Source of the DNA: Bacteroidota bacterium | Lineage (GTDB): Bacteria > Bacteroidota > Bacteroidia > Bacteroidales > WCHB1-69 | NCBI GenBank assembly: GCA_029570835.1 | Contig: JAKPTX010000205.1 | Coordinates: forward strand, 1 to 64,000 | DNA: 64,000 bases | Direction of reading: 5' to 3' | Shown here: positions 33,944 to 44,982 of the stretch, piece by piece | Layout: every line of letters begins with the position of its first letter | Numbering within the stretch: position 1 is the stretch's first letter | Made by a program: the position numbers and the translations under genes | The notes under the pieces: generated by a model | Told to the model about the DNA's origin: nothing | Database searches by the model: none | What the model saw: only the letters and a program-made list of their open reading frames with translations

Positions 33944-36406
33944 ATGATAAAAAATTTATTCTTTTCATTTATTTTTACCTTGTTGACAATCAGTGCATTA
34001 GCACCTGTAAGTGCACAAGTTGACCCCGCGGATTTTGAAGCTCCAGAATTAAAGGAGAATGCGAGTTACGCGCAAAATTTTAATCCAGGGAACTATGATA
34101 GTAAGATTTTGAACGACTGCATTAGTGATTTAATTGACTATGCGCGTCATCAGTATTACTACCTTGAACCCTTAAAGCATCATTATCTTTTTGATTCAGT
34201 GGCAGGGATGCAAGCCACATATCAGGCTTTAAAAAATCTTAAAACAGATGAAAACTTAGCTCCATACAAAACTACTTTTTATCGATTAAAAAAGTATGGA
34301 TTGAGTTACAGGGGAATCGAATTAGTTACAAGAGCCAAAGCTTTTTCAGGAACCAAAGAATATTCCTATTACGATCTCAGTATGGAGTTGATTACGCCAC
34401 TGCTCAAAAATGCAAAACTATCGGCTCAGTTGCTGGATAAACAGTACACTTACGTTGGTATTGCTGTTGAAGCAGATGAGTTGATGAGAACTATGTATGC
34501 TTCAATTATTTTAGGAAATGACAGAACTTTCCAGGAATACAAGAGCAATCCTTTTGACAAAAGGAGTGTGATCACAAAAGGGAAAGGTGGGCTTGAGTAT
34601 TACGATGAAGCGATTTGTAGAAAATGCGTCAATGATTATTCATTAGAGTTGTTATCCTCAATGATTAGTGTTGATAGTGAAGGAGATGTCTACCTAGAAT
34701 ATAGTGATGCTAAAGCATTAAAAAAGATGATTGGAAGAGATGGTGATGCCATTGCATTAGATTTCATTTTAATGAGCCAATATGACTGCAACGACATGAT
34801 GATCGACAATGATAAAATCTTCAGAGGAACAGTTACCAAACCCATATTTTACGACAAAATTATCAAAGCTAATGAAATTGCCGATAAATCGAACAGAATT
34901 AAATCGCTTATAGCAAAAGTTCCGGAATCTATAGATTTATCTGAGGATTTCTTTATTAACATTCTTGTTTTAAAAAACAAAAAAGTAGTTTGTAAAACTG
35001 TCTACAAAAAAGGGGTTATTGCACACAATGTCAAATCCAGTGATAAGGTTAACTTTTTAGTTGATGATATCACAATCATCAATCCGGGAGAGTGGGTTCC
35101 CGTATCTGAAAAAGATGTTATTGAGGTTGTAATTCCTTATAATGCAGCAAATAAGAGTGGTTATACATTAGCGGAGTTGGAAGCTTTTGTCGAGGAGAAG
35201 TCAAAGGAGTATCCCGCGTATGAAGTCAATAAAATTGATATCATTTCCTCGCCTTCTATTGATCAGCTTTCCAATCAAACAGTGCTGAGAAATATGCAAA
35301 AAAATGCAGAAAGTATCGCTAAAGTGTTAAAAACAAAATATCCGGAAGTTCAATTCACTACTTCTATTGGAGATAGTTGGGAAAAATTCAAAGCTGAAAT
35401 CAGTAACGAACAGAATGATTATTACTATCTTGCATTGATGACGAAAGAGGAAGTAATTCGCAGTTTAAGAGAACGAAACAATGAATTAGCCAAAGAACTA
35501 GAAGAGGATTATCTTTCCAAACAAAGATATACCAAAATTGTGATGCACATTAATTACCTCATTGATGGGGGTAATGAACAGGAGTTTGTACTGTATAAGT
35601 TTAATCAAGCAGTATCGGAAAACAATTTACCGATGGCTGTTGCTGTTCAAAAGTATATTATCAGACAGATTGAATATCAACGTTATCGCAATTTCCCTGC
35701 CGATAGGTTAATTATTCCTGAAACCAAACAAAATGTTCCATTACTCACTAACCAGTTGTACATGAACTATTATCCTTTAGATAAACCAACTGAGGAGATA
35801 ACCAATAAGGCACAAACTATTCTTAATCTAGACCCCAAAAATCCAATATCAACTTTTAACCACTGTGTTGCTACAGCTTTGGTTCAAGTTCCGGAAAACA
35901 CAACTGAAATAACCAAAAAACAATCCGACATTGATAAACTCTATACTTTGGATGCAGTTCCAAAAGAGAGAATCAACAATCTGAATATTGAGTTCCAAGT
36001 TCTTGTATTGGAATATTTAAAGAATGCACCACAAAACTCTGAACACACAAACTTGAGAACAAACACATTTGCAAAAATCAAAGAAATTAGAAATCCTGTC
36101 ATGGACAGTTGGGAAGCGGCATACAAGTTGGCTAAAATCTTTATCGATGGTGGAGATTATGACTATGCTATTGATATTATGACTCCATTTATAGACAACA
36201 GTAGAGTTTCCGATGATTTCATCTTTGCTTATGTTTCCTTAACCGGTCATAAAGAGGAATATTTCATGAGTTCTCTATTTACCAAAGCTGTCAGGATAGC
36301 AAAAGAGCGAGATGCTCGTTTCTTATGTGTTGTTTTAGACAAATTAACACCTTGTATTTATGACAACGTTGAGGTGAGAAAGATGGCTTGTGATTTCTGC
36401 AAATAA
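33944..36406 (+). CDS. Large exported protein of unknown function
   Basis: About 820 aa from the ATG at 33944, which gives a good signal peptide (MIKNLFFSFIFTLLTISALAPVSAQ); an in-frame ATG 21 nt upstream only adds polar residues. No known family was recognised. The region about 410-480 (VNKIDIISSPSIDQLSNQTVLRNMQKNAESIAKVL) weakly recalls the OmpA-like peptidoglycan-binding pattern. The C-terminal third is helical and TPR-like (NKAQTILNLDPKNPIST, AYKLAKIFIDGGDYDYAIDIM). Two Cys pairs are present (CRKC near the middle and CDFC at the very end). It is followed 35 nt later by ansA. A cell-envelope scaffold is a guess. Confidence 0.75.
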   Translation: MIKNLFFSFIFTLLTISALAPVSAQVDPADFEAPELKENASYAQNFNPGNYDSKILNDCISDLIDYARHQYYYLEPLKHHYLFDSVAGMQATYQALKNLKTDENLAPYKTTFYRLKKYGLSYRGIELVTRAKAFSGTKEYSYYDLSMELITPLLKNAKLSAQLLDKQYTYVGIAVEADELMRTMYASIILGNDRTFQEYKSNPFDKRSVITKGKGGLEYYDEAICRKCVNDYSLELLSSMISVDSEGDVYLEYSDAKALKKMIGRDGDAIALDFILMSQYDCNDMMIDNDKIFRGTVTKPIFYDKIIKANEIADKSNRIKSLIAKVPESIDLSEDFFINILVLKNKKVVCKTVYKKGVIAHNVKSSDKVNFLVDDITIINPGEWVPVSEKDVIEVVIPYNAANKSGYTLAELEAFVEEKSKEYPAYEVNKIDIISSPSIDQLSNQTVLRNMQKNAESIAKVLKTKYPEVQFTTSIGDSWEKFKAEISNEQNDYYYLALMTKEEVIRSLRERNNELAKELEEDYLSKQRYTKIVMHINYLIDGGNEQEFVLYKFNQAVSENNLPMAVAVQKYIIRQIEYQRYRNFPADRLIIPETKQNVPLLTNQLYMNYYPLDKPTEEITNKAQTILNLDPKNPISTFNHCVATALVQVPENTTEITKKQSDIDKLYTLDAVPKERINNLNIEFQVLVLEYLKNAPQNSEHTNLRTNTFAKIKEIRNPVMDSWEAAYKLAKIFIDGGDYDYAIDIMTPFIDNSRVSDDFIFAYVSLTGHKEEYFMSSLFTKAVRIAKERDARFLCVVLDKLTPCIYDNVEVRKMACDFCK

Positions 36407-36441
36407 GTGATTCCTAAAATTCTAACTTATTCTAACTTAAC

Positions 36442-37470
36442 ATGTTACAAAAAATCAGTGTAATATACACAGGTGGAACTATCGGGATGATTAAAAATCC
36501 TGATACGGGGGCGTTAGAGCCATTCCCTTTCGACAATATGTACGAATATATTCCGATGCTTAGAGAGATTGAAGCGATCGTACATTTTACCGAACTTCTC
36601 CCATTGATTGATTCGTCGGATACTGATCCTCAATTTTGGATCAATTTAGTCAAACTGATCCGAGAACAATATGAACAGTATGATGGTTTTGTTATTTTAC
36701 ATGGAACAGACACCATGTCTTATACTGCTTCTGCGTTAAGTTTTCTTCTAGAGAATCTCTCCAAACCTGTCATTTTAACGGGGTCTCAACTTCCTTTGGG
36801 TGTATTGCGTACTGATGGTCGGGAGAACATCTTAAACTCTATTGAAATTGCGGCAACTCACAGAAATGGAATCCCTTTAATCAAAGAGGTATGTATATTT
36901 TTTGAAAATTCTTTATTTAGGGGAAATAGAACATACAAGAACAGTGCTGAGGATTTTGATGCCTTTATCTCTGCTAACTACCCCAAGTTGGCCGAGGTGG
37001 GCTTACATGTGAAGTTTAACGAATCGGCTTTGCTGCCCCCCAATAATAAAAATTTAATAGCCCATCAAAAAATAGACCCCAATGTTGCAATACTTAAAAT
37101 TTTCCCGGGGATGTCGCCTCAAATTATCTCGTCAATAATCAACGCACCCAACCTTAAAGCATTGATTATTGAGACTTATGGTTCAGGGAATGCACCTTCT
37201 GATCCGCAATTTCTGAATCTTTTGAATGATGCTATTCAAAAGGGGATTATTATCCTCAATGTAACGCAGTGTAAGGGTGGTGGAAGTGTTGAGATGAGCA
37301 AATATAATGCCGGGCTTCAACTACAGCAGATTGGTGTACTTGGCGGAAAAGACTTGACCACAGAAGCGGCAGTTACCAAGTTGATGTTTTTGCTGGGATT
37401 GGATTTAAACAGAGAAGAATTAAAACGATTAATTACTACCCCCTTATGTGGGGAAATGACTGAATTTTAG
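36442..37470 (+). CDS. ansA: L-asparaginase, type I
   Basis: Hydrolysis of L-asparagine to aspartate and ammonia. The first catalytic Thr is in IYTGGTIGMI (about residues 8-17) and the second in the VILHGTDTMSYTAS motif (about 85-98). At 342 aa and without a signal peptide it is the cytoplasmic type I form. It follows the large unknown gene closely and ends at a terminator shared with the convergent ribosomal operon. Confidence 0.95.
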   Translation: MLQKISVIYTGGTIGMIKNPDTGALEPFPFDNMYEYIPMLREIEAIVHFTELLPLIDSSDTDPQFWINLVKLIREQYEQYDGFVILHGTDTMSYTASALSFLLENLSKPVILTGSQLPLGVLRTDGRENILNSIEIAATHRNGIPLIKEVCIFFENSLFRGNRTYKNSAEDFDAFISANYPKLAEVGLHVKFNESALLPPNNKNLIAHQKIDPNVAILKIFPGMSPQIISSIINAPNLKALIIETYGSGNAPSDPQFLNLLNDAIQKGIIILNVTQCKGGGSVEMSKYNAGLQLQQIGVLGGKDLTTEAAVTKLMFLLGLDLNREELKRLITTPLCGEMTEF

Positions 37471-37492
37471 CCTTTCACGTTGCGATAGATAC

Positions 37493-37523
37493 AAAAATGG
37501 CTACCATTTCGGTAGCCATTTTT
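37493..37523. terminator. Bidirectional terminator between ansA and rpsS
   Basis: Perfect 13-bp stem AAAAATGGCTACC/GGTAGCCATTTTT with loop ATTTC and A/T tracts on both flanks. It marks the true end of the ribosomal transcript after rpsS. Confidence 0.9.
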
Positions 37524-37540
37524 CTTGAAAGGATTACCAA

Positions 37541-37819
37541 TTACTTTCTTCCTTTATCCTTTTGTCCGGCATGTCCTCTAAAGATTCTTGTTGGAGCAAA
37601 TTCACCTAATTTATGACCAACCATATTCTCTGTAATATAAACGGGAATAAATTTATTGCCATTATGTACAGCGATAGTCAATCCCACAAAATCAGGGGAA
37701 ATCATAGAAGCTCTCGACCATGTTTTGATAGTAGATTTCTTCATTGATGCTTGTGCTTCAATTACTCTCTGTTCAAGTTTATAGTGGATATATGGACCTT
37801 TTTTTAACGAACGACTCAT
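37541..37819 (-). CDS. rpsS: Ribosomal protein S19
   Basis: 30S head protein contacting 16S rRNA with S13. [10 protein letters not shown] at the start and [27 protein letters not shown] are hallmarks; 92 aa. It starts 16 nt after rplB. It is the last gene of this block: the expected next gene, rplV, is absent and a terminator follows. Confidence 0.98.
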   Translation of the reverse strand: MSRSLKKGPYIHYKLEQRVIEAQASMKKSTIKTWSRASMISPDFVGLTIAVHNGNKFIPVYITENMVGHKLGEFAPTRIFRGHAGQKDKGRK

Positions 37820-37835
37820 ATTATTTCAATTTAAA

Positions 37836-38663
37836 TTATTTTTTTCTTCTACTTGCAACGATATACTTATCAGAATGTTTTTTAGGAGCTCTAGTTCTAT
37901 ATCCTTTAGCTGGGATACCTTTTCTAGATCTTGGGATACCTCCTGATGCTTTTCCTTCACCACCTCCCATTGGGTGATCAACAGGGTTCATCGCCACACC
38001 ACGTACTCTTGGTCTGCGTCCCAACCAACGTGATCTACCTGCTTTACCAGATACCTCCATAGCGTGATCGATATTAGAAACCATTCCTATTGTTGCACGG
38101 CAAGCGGTATGAACCATTCTCAATTCACCTGAAGGTAATCTTAAGGTAGCATAGTTTCCATCACGGGATGTCAATTGAGCGTAAGAACCTGCACTACGAG
38201 CCATTTTAGCACCTTGTCCTGCTCTCAACTCAACATTATGAATCGTAGATCCAAGTGGAATTTCTGCTAATGGAAGTGTATTTCCTAAATCCGGAGCAAT
38301 CCCTGATCCTGAAAGAATCACATTCCCTACTTTTAGTCCGTGAGGAGCGATGATATATCTTTTTTCTCCATCAGCATAAAACAGAAGGGCAATACGAGCT
38401 GATCTATTTGGGTCATACTCTATTGTTTTTACTGTTGCGGGGATTCCATCTTTATTTCTTTTAAAGTCAATAATACGATATCTTTGTTTATGTCCGCCTC
38501 CAATATTGCGAACTGTCATTTTACCACGATTATTTCTTCCCCCAGTTCTAGTTTTAGGAAGTAATAGACTCTCTTCCGGTCTATTAGTGGTAATCTCATC
38601 AAACGCGCTAATTACTTTATAGCGTTGACCGGGTGTTACTGGTTTATACTTTTTTAGTGCCAT
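37836..38663 (-). CDS. rplB: Ribosomal protein L2
   Basis: 50S protein at the peptidyl-transferase centre. The C-terminal loop [16 protein letters not shown] contains the conserved His linked to peptidyl transfer. At 275 aa it is full-length. It lies 2 nt from the end of rplW, so translation is probably coupled. Confidence 0.98.
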   Translation of the reverse strand: MALKKYKPVTPGQRYKVISAFDEITTNRPEESLLLPKTRTGGRNNRGKMTVRNIGGGHKQRYRIIDFKRNKDGIPATVKTIEYDPNRSARIALLFYADGEKRYIIAPHGLKVGNVILSGSGIAPDLGNTLPLAEIPLGSTIHNVELRAGQGAKMARSAGSYAQLTSRDGNYATLRLPSGELRMVHTACRATIGMVSNIDHAMEVSGKAGRSRWLGRRPRVRGVAMNPVDHPMGGGEGKASGGIPRSRKGIPAKGYRTRAPKKHSDKYIVASRRKK

Positions 38664-38665
38664 GG

Positions 38666-38956
38666 TTATATACTACTATAAAAATCGATTTTATCTTTAC
38701 TATTTACAAATACAATTGCTTTTTTAACGGTATTTTTTTTACCTAAAATTGCGCCGGCTTTAGTCAATCTAACAGAACTTTTCCCGCGTTGAATCAAGGT
38801 GTTAATTTTATCCACCTTTACTCCATAGGTTTCTTCTACCGCTCTTTTAATCTGGTCTTTAGTAGCTCTTCTATCTACAATAAACCCGTAACGGTTATAC
38901 TTTTCTGAAGCCGCTTGCATCTTTTCGCTTATAATGGGCTTAATTAATACATTCAT
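38666..38956 (-). CDS. rplW: Ribosomal protein L23
   Basis: 96 aa from the ATG at 38956 ([12 protein letters not shown]), the start expected for L23. The longer reading with 16 extra hydrophobic residues is rejected. The protein lines the polypeptide exit tunnel and docks trigger factor and SRP. Confidence 0.96.
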   Translation of the reverse strand: MNVLIKPIISEKMQAASEKYNRYGFIVDRRATKDQIKRAVEETYGVKVDKINTLIQRGKSSVRLTKAGAILGKKNTVKKAIVFVNSKDKIDFYSSI

Positions 38957-38996
38957 TTTTCTTATCTGATTTAATGTTATCAATAATTGTAAAAAA

Positions 38997-39626
38997 TTAA
39001 TCATTCACCATTATCTCGAATTCAGGAAAACTGTTTTCGAAGATAACGAGATGATTTGCATTTAATATATCGTACGTATTCACGTCTCTAGCTCTTAACA
39101 CTTTTGCTTTAGGGATATTACGAGCAGAGAGATATACATTCTTATTCTCATTATTCACAAGGAATAAAGTTTTCACTCCCTGAAGATTAAATGTTTTAAG
39201 CAATTCAACCATTGTTTTAGTTTTTGGGTTCTCTAGTGCAAGATCTTCCAACACTAAAATCTTTTGATCTTTAGCTTTATAAGACAATGCGGAAAAGCGA
39301 GCTAATCTTTTAATTTTTTTATTCAATTTAAAGCTATAATCTCTTGGATGTGGTCCAAAAACAGTGGCTCCACCTCTAAATAGTGGGGATTTGAGACTAC
39401 CTGCACGTGCACCACCTGTTCCTTTTTGTCTTTTCAGTTTTCTAGTACTTCCGGAAATTGTAGATTTCTCTAAAGTATCGTGAGTACCTTGTCTTTGATT
39501 GGCTAAATAATGTTTTACATCAAGCCAAATTGCGTGATCATTGGGTTCTACATTAAAAATTTTCTCATTCAATGCAACCACCTTTGATGATTCGCTTCCG
39601 TCTATTTTATATACTTTTAACTCCAT
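38997..39626 (-). CDS. rplD: Ribosomal protein L4
   Basis: 209 aa. The central tunnel loop [33 protein letters not shown] (about 68-100) identifies it. In other bacteria L4 also represses its own operon; no leader structure was assessed here. Its start overlaps the rplC stop by 10 nt. Confidence 0.97.
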   Translation of the reverse strand: MELKVYKIDGSESSKVVALNEKIFNVEPNDHAIWLDVKHYLANQRQGTHDTLEKSTISGSTRKLKRQKGTGGARAGSLKSPLFRGGATVFGPHPRDYSFKLNKKIKRLARFSALSYKAKDQKILVLEDLALENPKTKTMVELLKTFNLQGVKTLFLVNNENKNVYLSARNIPKAKVLRARDVNTYDILNANHLVIFENSFPEFEIMVND

Positions 39627-40246
39627 CTCTCAATAATTAAATATGAACCATTAGGTCCTGGTACTGAACCTTTAACTAACAATAAATTTTTCTCTTGTAC
39701 AATTTTTACAATTTGAAGGTTGATCATTTTCACCTTCTTACCTCCTGTTCTTCCTGCCATTTTCTTACCTTTCATCACTCTTGAAGGCCAAGATGAAGCA
39801 GCCAACGATCCGGGTGCTCTCAAACGGTTATGTTGTCCGTGAGTTGATTCACCCACACCTCCAAAACCGTGACGTTTCATTACACCTTGAAATCCCTTCC
39901 CTTTAGAAACACCGCTAACGTCGATATATTCACCTTCTACAAAAACAGAGACATCCAATATTTCTCCGAAAGATTTTCTATTTCCGGCTTCAAAACGTGA
40001 AAACTCTCTGAGAATTCTTTTAGGAGTAGTCCCTGCTTTCTCAAAATGTCCTTTCATTGCTTTGTTAGTCTTCTTTTCTTTTTTTTCATCGAATGCTAAT
40101 TGGATGGCTTCATAACCGTCTTTTTCAACGGTTTTAACTTGCGTAACAACGCAAGGACCAGCTTCAATAACAGTGCATGGCACGATCTTACCAGAGGCAT
40201 CATAGACGCTAGTCATCCCAATTTTTTTTCCTATTAATCCTGACAT
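39617..40246 (-). CDS. rplC: Ribosomal protein L3
   Basis: 209 aa. [19 protein letters not shown] at the start and [23 protein letters not shown] with the tunnel/A-site loop are typical. A 74-nt gap to rpsJ is the largest inside the S10 part, but no promoter box is evident in it. Confidence 0.97.
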   Translation of the reverse strand: MSGLIGKKIGMTSVYDASGKIVPCTVIEAGPCVVTQVKTVEKDGYEAIQLAFDEKKEKKTNKAMKGHFEKAGTTPKRILREFSRFEAGNRKSFGEILDVSVFVEGEYIDVSGVSKGKGFQGVMKRHGFGGVGESTHGQHNRLRAPGSLAASSWPSRVMKGKKMAGRTGGKKVKMINLQIVKIVQEKNLLLVKGSVPGPNGSYLIIERWS

Positions 40247-40320
40247 TTTTAAATTATTTAATTAATTTTACGCGATTTTCGCATTTTTATTGTTATAAAT
40301 AGTTAAACTAACCTATTTCA

Positions 40321-40635
40321 TCACACTTTAATCTCAACATCAACCCCACTAGGTAACTCCAGTTTCATCAATGCATCGATTGTTTTAGAGGTTGTTCCAT
40401 AAATATCCAACAATCTTTTGTAGGTTGAAAGTTGGAATTGCTCTCTAGATTTTTTATTCACAAATGTAGCTCTATTCACTGTGAATATTTTCTTTTGAGT
40501 AGGCAGAGGAATAGGTCCAACTAAGACAACTTTATCCTCTCTAACAGCATTAATTGTCTTAACAATCTTTTCTGCTGATTTGTCGACCAAGGTATGGTCG
40601 AAAGATTTTAATTTAATTCTAATTCTGTGGCTCAT
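40321..40635 (-). CDS. rpsJ: Ribosomal protein S10
   Basis: 104 aa; [22 protein letters not shown], then [14 protein letters not shown] and the C-terminal [11 protein letters not shown]. Also the NusE antitermination factor. It follows fusA directly, with no tuf gene between, as usual in Bacteroidetes. Confidence 0.97.
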   Translation of the reverse strand: MSHRIRIKLKSFDHTLVDKSAEKIVKTINAVREDKVVLVGPIPLPTQKKIFTVNRATFVNKKSREQFQLSTYKRLLDIYGTTSKTIDALMKLELPSGVDVEIKV

Positions 40636-40670
40636 TTTATATTTGATTATGAAATTTTATTTTTTTATTT

Positions 40671-42770
40671 TTATAATAAAGCAAATCTTCCTTTTGTAAT
40701 AATATCTTCTTGAATCTCATCAGGAACTCTTGCATATTTCAAGAACTCCATACTATAGGTTGCTCTTCCGGTAGATATAGATCTCAGACCGGTTACATAG
40801 CCAAACATTTCGGCTAATGGCACTTGAGCTTTAATAACCTGATAACCAATTTTAGCATCTACTTTTTCGAGTATTGCTCTTTTTCTATTCAAATCGCTGG
40901 TTATATTACCAATAAACTCATCCGGGGTAACTACTTCTACATTCATAATCGGTTCCAAGATGATCGTTTCTGAATTTCTAACCGCCTCACGGAATGCAAT
41001 TTTCGCACAGATTTCAAAAGCCATGGCATCCGAGTCTACAGCGTGCACGTCAGCATCCAGCAAATTCACTTGCAAAGACTCTAATGGGAATCCATATTTT
41101 GCATTATTCATTGCGATAGAAAAACCTTTTTCGATCCCGGCAAGATACTCATTTGTCATAACACCACCCCTGGTTTGATTATTCAGTTGCAGGCCTCTCT
41201 TTGTAAGATCTGTTGGTTCAATCTGAATTTTAATTTGCGCATAAGATCCCTTACCTCCGGTCTGTCTTTTAAAAGTTTCAGTATGTAAAATCTCTTCTAC
41301 TAACGCTTCTTTATACGCTACCCGAGGTTTTCCATGATTACAAGAAACATGAAACTCTCTTTTTAAACGATCCAACAGAACTTCCAAATGCAGTTCACCC
41401 ATTCCGCCAATCAACAGTTGTCCCAATTCTTCATTTTGTTGAACCACAAAAGTAGGATCCTCTTCAGAGAGCTTACTCAAGGATTGAAGTAATCTCTCTT
41501 CATCATCTCTTGTTTTAGGCTCAACCGCGATTTGAATTACCGGTTCGGGGAATGTAATATTCTCAAGTCGAACCAAATATTTTTCATCACAAAGGGTATC
41601 ACCTGTTCTTACCTCTTTCATTCCCACAAATGCAACAATATCTCCGGCTATAACAGAGTCCAGTTGAAATTGTTTATTTGAGTGCATTTCGAGAATTTTA
41701 GCAACTCTTTCACGTTTTCCGGTTGTAACATTCCAAACTGTTTCACCTGTACTTAGCTCTCCCGAATAAACTTTAACAAAAGTAAGTTTACCTACATAAG
41801 GATCTGTTAAAATTTTAAAAACGACAGCTGAAAAGGGTGCTTTGTCATCCATAGCCCGAATCTCTTCAGCTTCTGTTTTAGGGTTAACTCCTTTTGCTGA
41901 GGGCATATCTGCCGGTGAAGGGAGGTATCTTATAATCGCATCCAACAACTTTTGAACACCTTTATTTCTGTGGGAGGATCCACATAGAACAGGATTAATC
42001 TTGCCAGTGATTGTCGCTTTTCTCAACAGAGCACACAACTCATCTGCTGTAATTGTATCGGGTGCATCGAAATATTTGATCATAAGTTCTTCATCAAACT
42101 CTGCCAATTTTTCGATCAATTTAGTTCTATACTCTTCCACCTCTTCCATTACAGATTCAGGAATTGGGATTTCGTGGAAATCTACGCCAAGATTATCTTC
42201 CGGCCACTCGTAGGCTTTCATATCTACCAAATCCACAACACCTATAAAATCTTCTTCAGCACCAATTGGCAATTGAATTGCCAAAGGTGATGCATCCAAT
42301 CTATCACTAATCTGTTTCAAAACAGCATTAAAATTGGCACCGGATCGATCCATTTTATTCACGTAACAGATTCTGGCTACATTATATTTTGTAGCTTGTC
42401 TCCACACTGTTTCAGATTGTGCTTCCACTCCACCCACTGCGCAAAAAAGAACAACAGCTCCATCCAATATTCTCAAAGAACGTTCAACTTCAACTGTAAA
42501 ATCAACGTGTCCGGGTGTATCTATGATGTTGATTTTATAGTTTTCCGACTGGCAATCCCAATACACCGTTGTTGCGGCACTTGTAATGGTAATCCCTCTC
42601 TCCTGCTCCTGTACCATCCAGTCCATGGTAGCAGTTCCTTCATCCACTTCACCAATCTTATAATTTTTCCCGGTATAAAACAGTATTCTTTCCGTAGTAG
42701 TCGTCTTCCCGGCATCAATATGTGCCATGATCCCAATATTTCTAATCTTAAGTAATTCTTCAGATCTCAT
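40671..42770 (-). CDS. fusA: Elongation factor G
   Basis: Translocase GTPase, 699 aa, full-length. G1 AHIDAGKTT (about 16), G3 DTPGH (about 86) and G4 NKMD (about 140) are present, with intact domain IV and the C-terminal YGYVTGLRS-like segment. Located in the str operon between rpsG and rpsJ, this is the housekeeping copy. Confidence 0.97.
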   Translation of the reverse strand: MRSEELLKIRNIGIMAHIDAGKTTTTERILFYTGKNYKIGEVDEGTATMDWMVQEQERGITITSAATTVYWDCQSENYKINIIDTPGHVDFTVEVERSLRILDGAVVLFCAVGGVEAQSETVWRQATKYNVARICYVNKMDRSGANFNAVLKQISDRLDASPLAIQLPIGAEEDFIGVVDLVDMKAYEWPEDNLGVDFHEIPIPESVMEEVEEYRTKLIEKLAEFDEELMIKYFDAPDTITADELCALLRKATITGKINPVLCGSSHRNKGVQKLLDAIIRYLPSPADMPSAKGVNPKTEAEEIRAMDDKAPFSAVVFKILTDPYVGKLTFVKVYSGELSTGETVWNVTTGKRERVAKILEMHSNKQFQLDSVIAGDIVAFVGMKEVRTGDTLCDEKYLVRLENITFPEPVIQIAVEPKTRDDEERLLQSLSKLSEEDPTFVVQQNEELGQLLIGGMGELHLEVLLDRLKREFHVSCNHGKPRVAYKEALVEEILHTETFKRQTGGKGSYAQIKIQIEPTDLTKRGLQLNNQTRGGVMTNEYLAGIEKGFSIAMNNAKYGFPLESLQVNLLDADVHAVDSDAMAFEICAKIAFREAVRNSETIILEPIMNVEVVTPDEFIGNITSDLNRKRAILEKVDAKIGYQVIKAQVPLAEMFGYVTGLRSISTGRATYSMEFLKYARVPDEIQEDIITKGRFALL

Positions 42771-42800
42771 GGAAAAGAATACAACGGAGAAACCAAATTA

Positions 42801-43268
42801 TTAAAATCTAAAATGAGCAAACGCTTTATTCGCTTCTGCCATTCTATGAATATCCTCTTTTCTTTTGAAAGCTGCACCTTCTTCTTTATATGCAGCCATA
42901 ATTTCTGCAGCTAATTTACTAGCCATTGTTTTTTCGTGTCTTTTACGTGCAAATAAGATTAAATTTTTCATCCCAACCGATTGCTTACGTTCGGGGCGTA
43001 ATTCTGTAGGAATCTGGAAAGAAGCACCTCCAATTCTTCTACTTTTTACTTCGATAGCCGGTGTAATATTAGCTAATCCTTTTTTCCACACTTCCAGTGG
43101 ATTTTCTTTTAATTTATCTTCAACAATATCCAATGCTTCATAAAAAATAGAAAAAGCGGTTGCTTTTTTCCCATCTAACATCAAATTGTTGACAAATTTA
43201 GTTACCAGTACATCGTTATATTTTGGATCTGGTAAAATAATTCTTTTTTTTGGTTTTGCTTTTCTCAT
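42801..43268 (-). CDS. rpsG: Ribosomal protein S7
   Basis: 155 aa; [36 protein letters not shown] and the C-terminal [13 protein letters not shown] are typical. S7 nucleates 30S head assembly. About 90 nt separate it from rpsL. Confidence 0.97.
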   Translation of the reverse strand: MRKAKPKKRIILPDPKYNDVLVTKFVNNLMLDGKKATAFSIFYEALDIVEDKLKENPLEVWKKGLANITPAIEVKSRRIGGASFQIPTELRPERKQSVGMKNLILFARKRHEKTMASKLAAEIMAAYKEEGAAFKRKEDIHRMAEANKAFAHFRF

Positions 43269-43360
43269 TTCTTTGTAACTTCAATAAAATGGTTATTTAC
43301 TATCGGATATACAATATTATAGTATTGTTATCCCATTAACAATTTAATTTTTTAAGAGCA

Positions 43361-43741
43361 TTAAGCTTTTTTCTTAGGACGTTTTGTTCCATACTTACTT
43401 CTACCTTGAACTCTATCATTGACACCTGCGGAGTCTAGAGCACCTCTAACGATATGGTATCTTACACCGGGTAAATCTTTCACACGACCACCTCTTACCA
43501 GAACGATACTGTGTTCCTGTAGGTTATGACCTTCACCTGGAATGTAAGCATTCACCTCTTTACCATTAGTTAAACGTACTCTTGCCACTTTACGCATAGC
43601 AGAGTTTGGTTTTTTAGGAGTTGTAGTATACACTCTCAAACAAACACCGCGTCTTTGAGGACAATTGTCCAACGCTCTTGACTTACTTTGCGAAGTCAAA
43701 CTTTTTCTTCCTTTTCTTACTAACTGTTGTATTGTTGGCAT
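43361..43741 (-). CDS. rpsL: Ribosomal protein S12
   Basis: 126 aa. [12 protein letters not shown], the conserved [12 protein letters not shown] and the [26 protein letters not shown] loop involved in decoding are intact. The two lysine positions linked to streptomycin resistance look wild-type (TTPKKPNS and GRVKDLPG). First gene of the ribosomal transcript. Confidence 0.98.
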   Translation of the reverse strand: MPTIQQLVRKGRKSLTSQSKSRALDNCPQRRGVCLRVYTTTPKKPNSAMRKVARVRLTNGKEVNAYIPGEGHNLQEHSIVLVRGGRVKDLPGVRYHIVRGALDSAGVNDRVQGRSKYGTKRPKKKA

Positions 43742-43799
43742 ACAATCTAAAATTTAATCTTTTAATTCACAATAAATTCGACCCATTTTTTTGGGACTG

Positions 43800-43807
43800 C
43801 AAAAGTA
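43800..43807 (-). promoter_or_regulatory. -7 box of the str/S10 operon
   Basis: Minus-strand TACTTTTGC, 58 nt upstream of rpsL. It is the only clear box found for the whole nine-gene ribosomal block. Confidence 0.65.
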
Positions 43808-43866
43808 CAAAAAAAAACAATGCAAAAATAGGAGTTTTCTATTTTTTTCAAAAAAAGGGCTTTTCC

Positions 43867-44388
43867 TTAGCGAGATCTAGGACAAGCGCCCTTCGATTTC
43901 TCCCTTACCCGAGATTTAAAAGACCTCTCAATCTGTAAAAAATCATATAAAGTTTCAGGTTTTAGTACATTTTTAAGATCCAAATAGAGTTTCTTTTCAA
44001 GGGAAGTGGTCGCCTCACGTGTTTTGTAATATTGGTCCAAGTAAAATAAGATCTCTTCATCTGACACCTCAGAAAGATTCAATCTTCCTCCTTGACTTTT
44101 AATTTTGTTATTATCGAGTGCATATCGATGAGCATCGTATATCGAAGCTTCTTGTCTTAAATATTCATCATAAATAGGCCAAAACTTAATGCTTTCAGTT
44201 TCTGTTAAAACCAAATTTTTATGAATATAATCTTTTTTAATTTTCATGATCGACTGACACTGTTCATGTGTCTGAGTCGTATTATGGATACAACACGTGG
44301 TATCACGTTGTTGGGCAAAAAGCTCACCGGTAGAAATCAAAGTACAGCTAAAAAAAGAGATTAAAACGTAAAATATATGTGATCTCAT
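43867..44388 (-). CDS. Exported Spy-like protein in an ECF sigma module
   Basis: 173-aa exported protein with a signal peptide (ending LFAQQ). A short Cys/His-rich stretch follows (CCIHNTTQTHEQC), then a helical body that starts LVLTETESIKFWPIYDEYLRQ. That LTxxE...FWPIYDEY segment recurs in Bacteroidetes periplasmic proteins of the Spy/CpxP-like helical type. The Cys/His cluster could bind metal, but this is speculation. Last gene of the transketolase-sigma-anti-sigma operon, 10 nt after the putative anti-sigma gene. Likely the periplasmic effector or sensor of the module. Confidence 0.7.
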   Translation of the reverse strand: MRSHIFYVLISFFSCTLISTGELFAQQRDTTCCIHNTTQTHEQCQSIMKIKKDYIHKNLVLTETESIKFWPIYDEYLRQEASIYDAHRYALDNNKIKSQGGRLNLSEVSDEEILFYLDQYYKTREATTSLEKKLYLDLKNVLKPETLYDFLQIERSFKSRVREKSKGACPRSR

Positions 44389-44398
44389 AAATTAGTCA

Positions 44399-44935
44399 TT
44401 AAAAATCAATGTAACATTCTAAATCCATCATAGTTTCCTGAAATAGATTGTCCAAAGCAGCATCATTATAAAATTCAATAGCAGCATAAGAGGCGTCATC
44501 TAACTGGAGAGGAGTCTCTATATTATCTGAGATCGATGCTGCTGAATTAGATTGGGTTGTTCTATTCCTTTCCTTTGGAGAGCTTGATCTATTATCAGCC
44601 AAAAGAGACTGAGTACTCTCTTGATCCTCCACAATAGTAGTCATTGTTGTATGGTCTTCGGAATCTTCCCTATTGTCTTCGGCAACCAACAATGGAGTAG
44701 ATTGTGGCTGAGGGTCATTGGTTGTAAATATGGAAAGATTAAAAACAATTAATAGAGCTACGGCAGCTGCAATAGCACCACCAACAACTGAATAGATAAA
44801 AGAGCGACGAGTAAACAAGATGTTTTTTTCTTTTTTGGTTATCTTGTTCATCATTTTCTCATACAACTCCTCATAATAGCCTTCAGGAGCTATAAAATCG
44901 GATTGTTTTCTATATTTATCGATGTTGTTTGTCAT
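44399..44935 (-). CDS. Putative single-pass anti-sigma factor
   Basis: 178-aa membrane protein. The first ~45 residues are cytoplasmic and charged, beginning with YRKQSDFIAPEGYYEELYEKMMNKI; the pattern F-x-x-P-x-x-Y-F/Y is common in Bacteroidetes anti-sigma-like proteins. One transmembrane helix follows (about 46-68), then a low-complexity Ser/Thr/Asp-rich periplasmic part. No zinc-binding anti-sigma motif is seen. Its role is inferred from its place 47 nt after the ECF sigma gene. Confidence 0.65.
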   Translation of the reverse strand: MTNNIDKYRKQSDFIAPEGYYEELYEKMMNKITKKEKNILFTRRSFIYSVVGGAIAAAVALLIVFNLSIFTTNDPQPQSTPLLVAEDNREDSEDHTTMTTIVEDQESTQSLLADNRSSSPKERNRTTQSNSAASISDNIETPLQLDDASYAAIEFYNDAALDNLFQETMMDLECYIDF

Positions 44936-44982
44936 TAGATTTCCCTTCTATCGTATTATGGACTACTTTATTTTTAAAAAGT

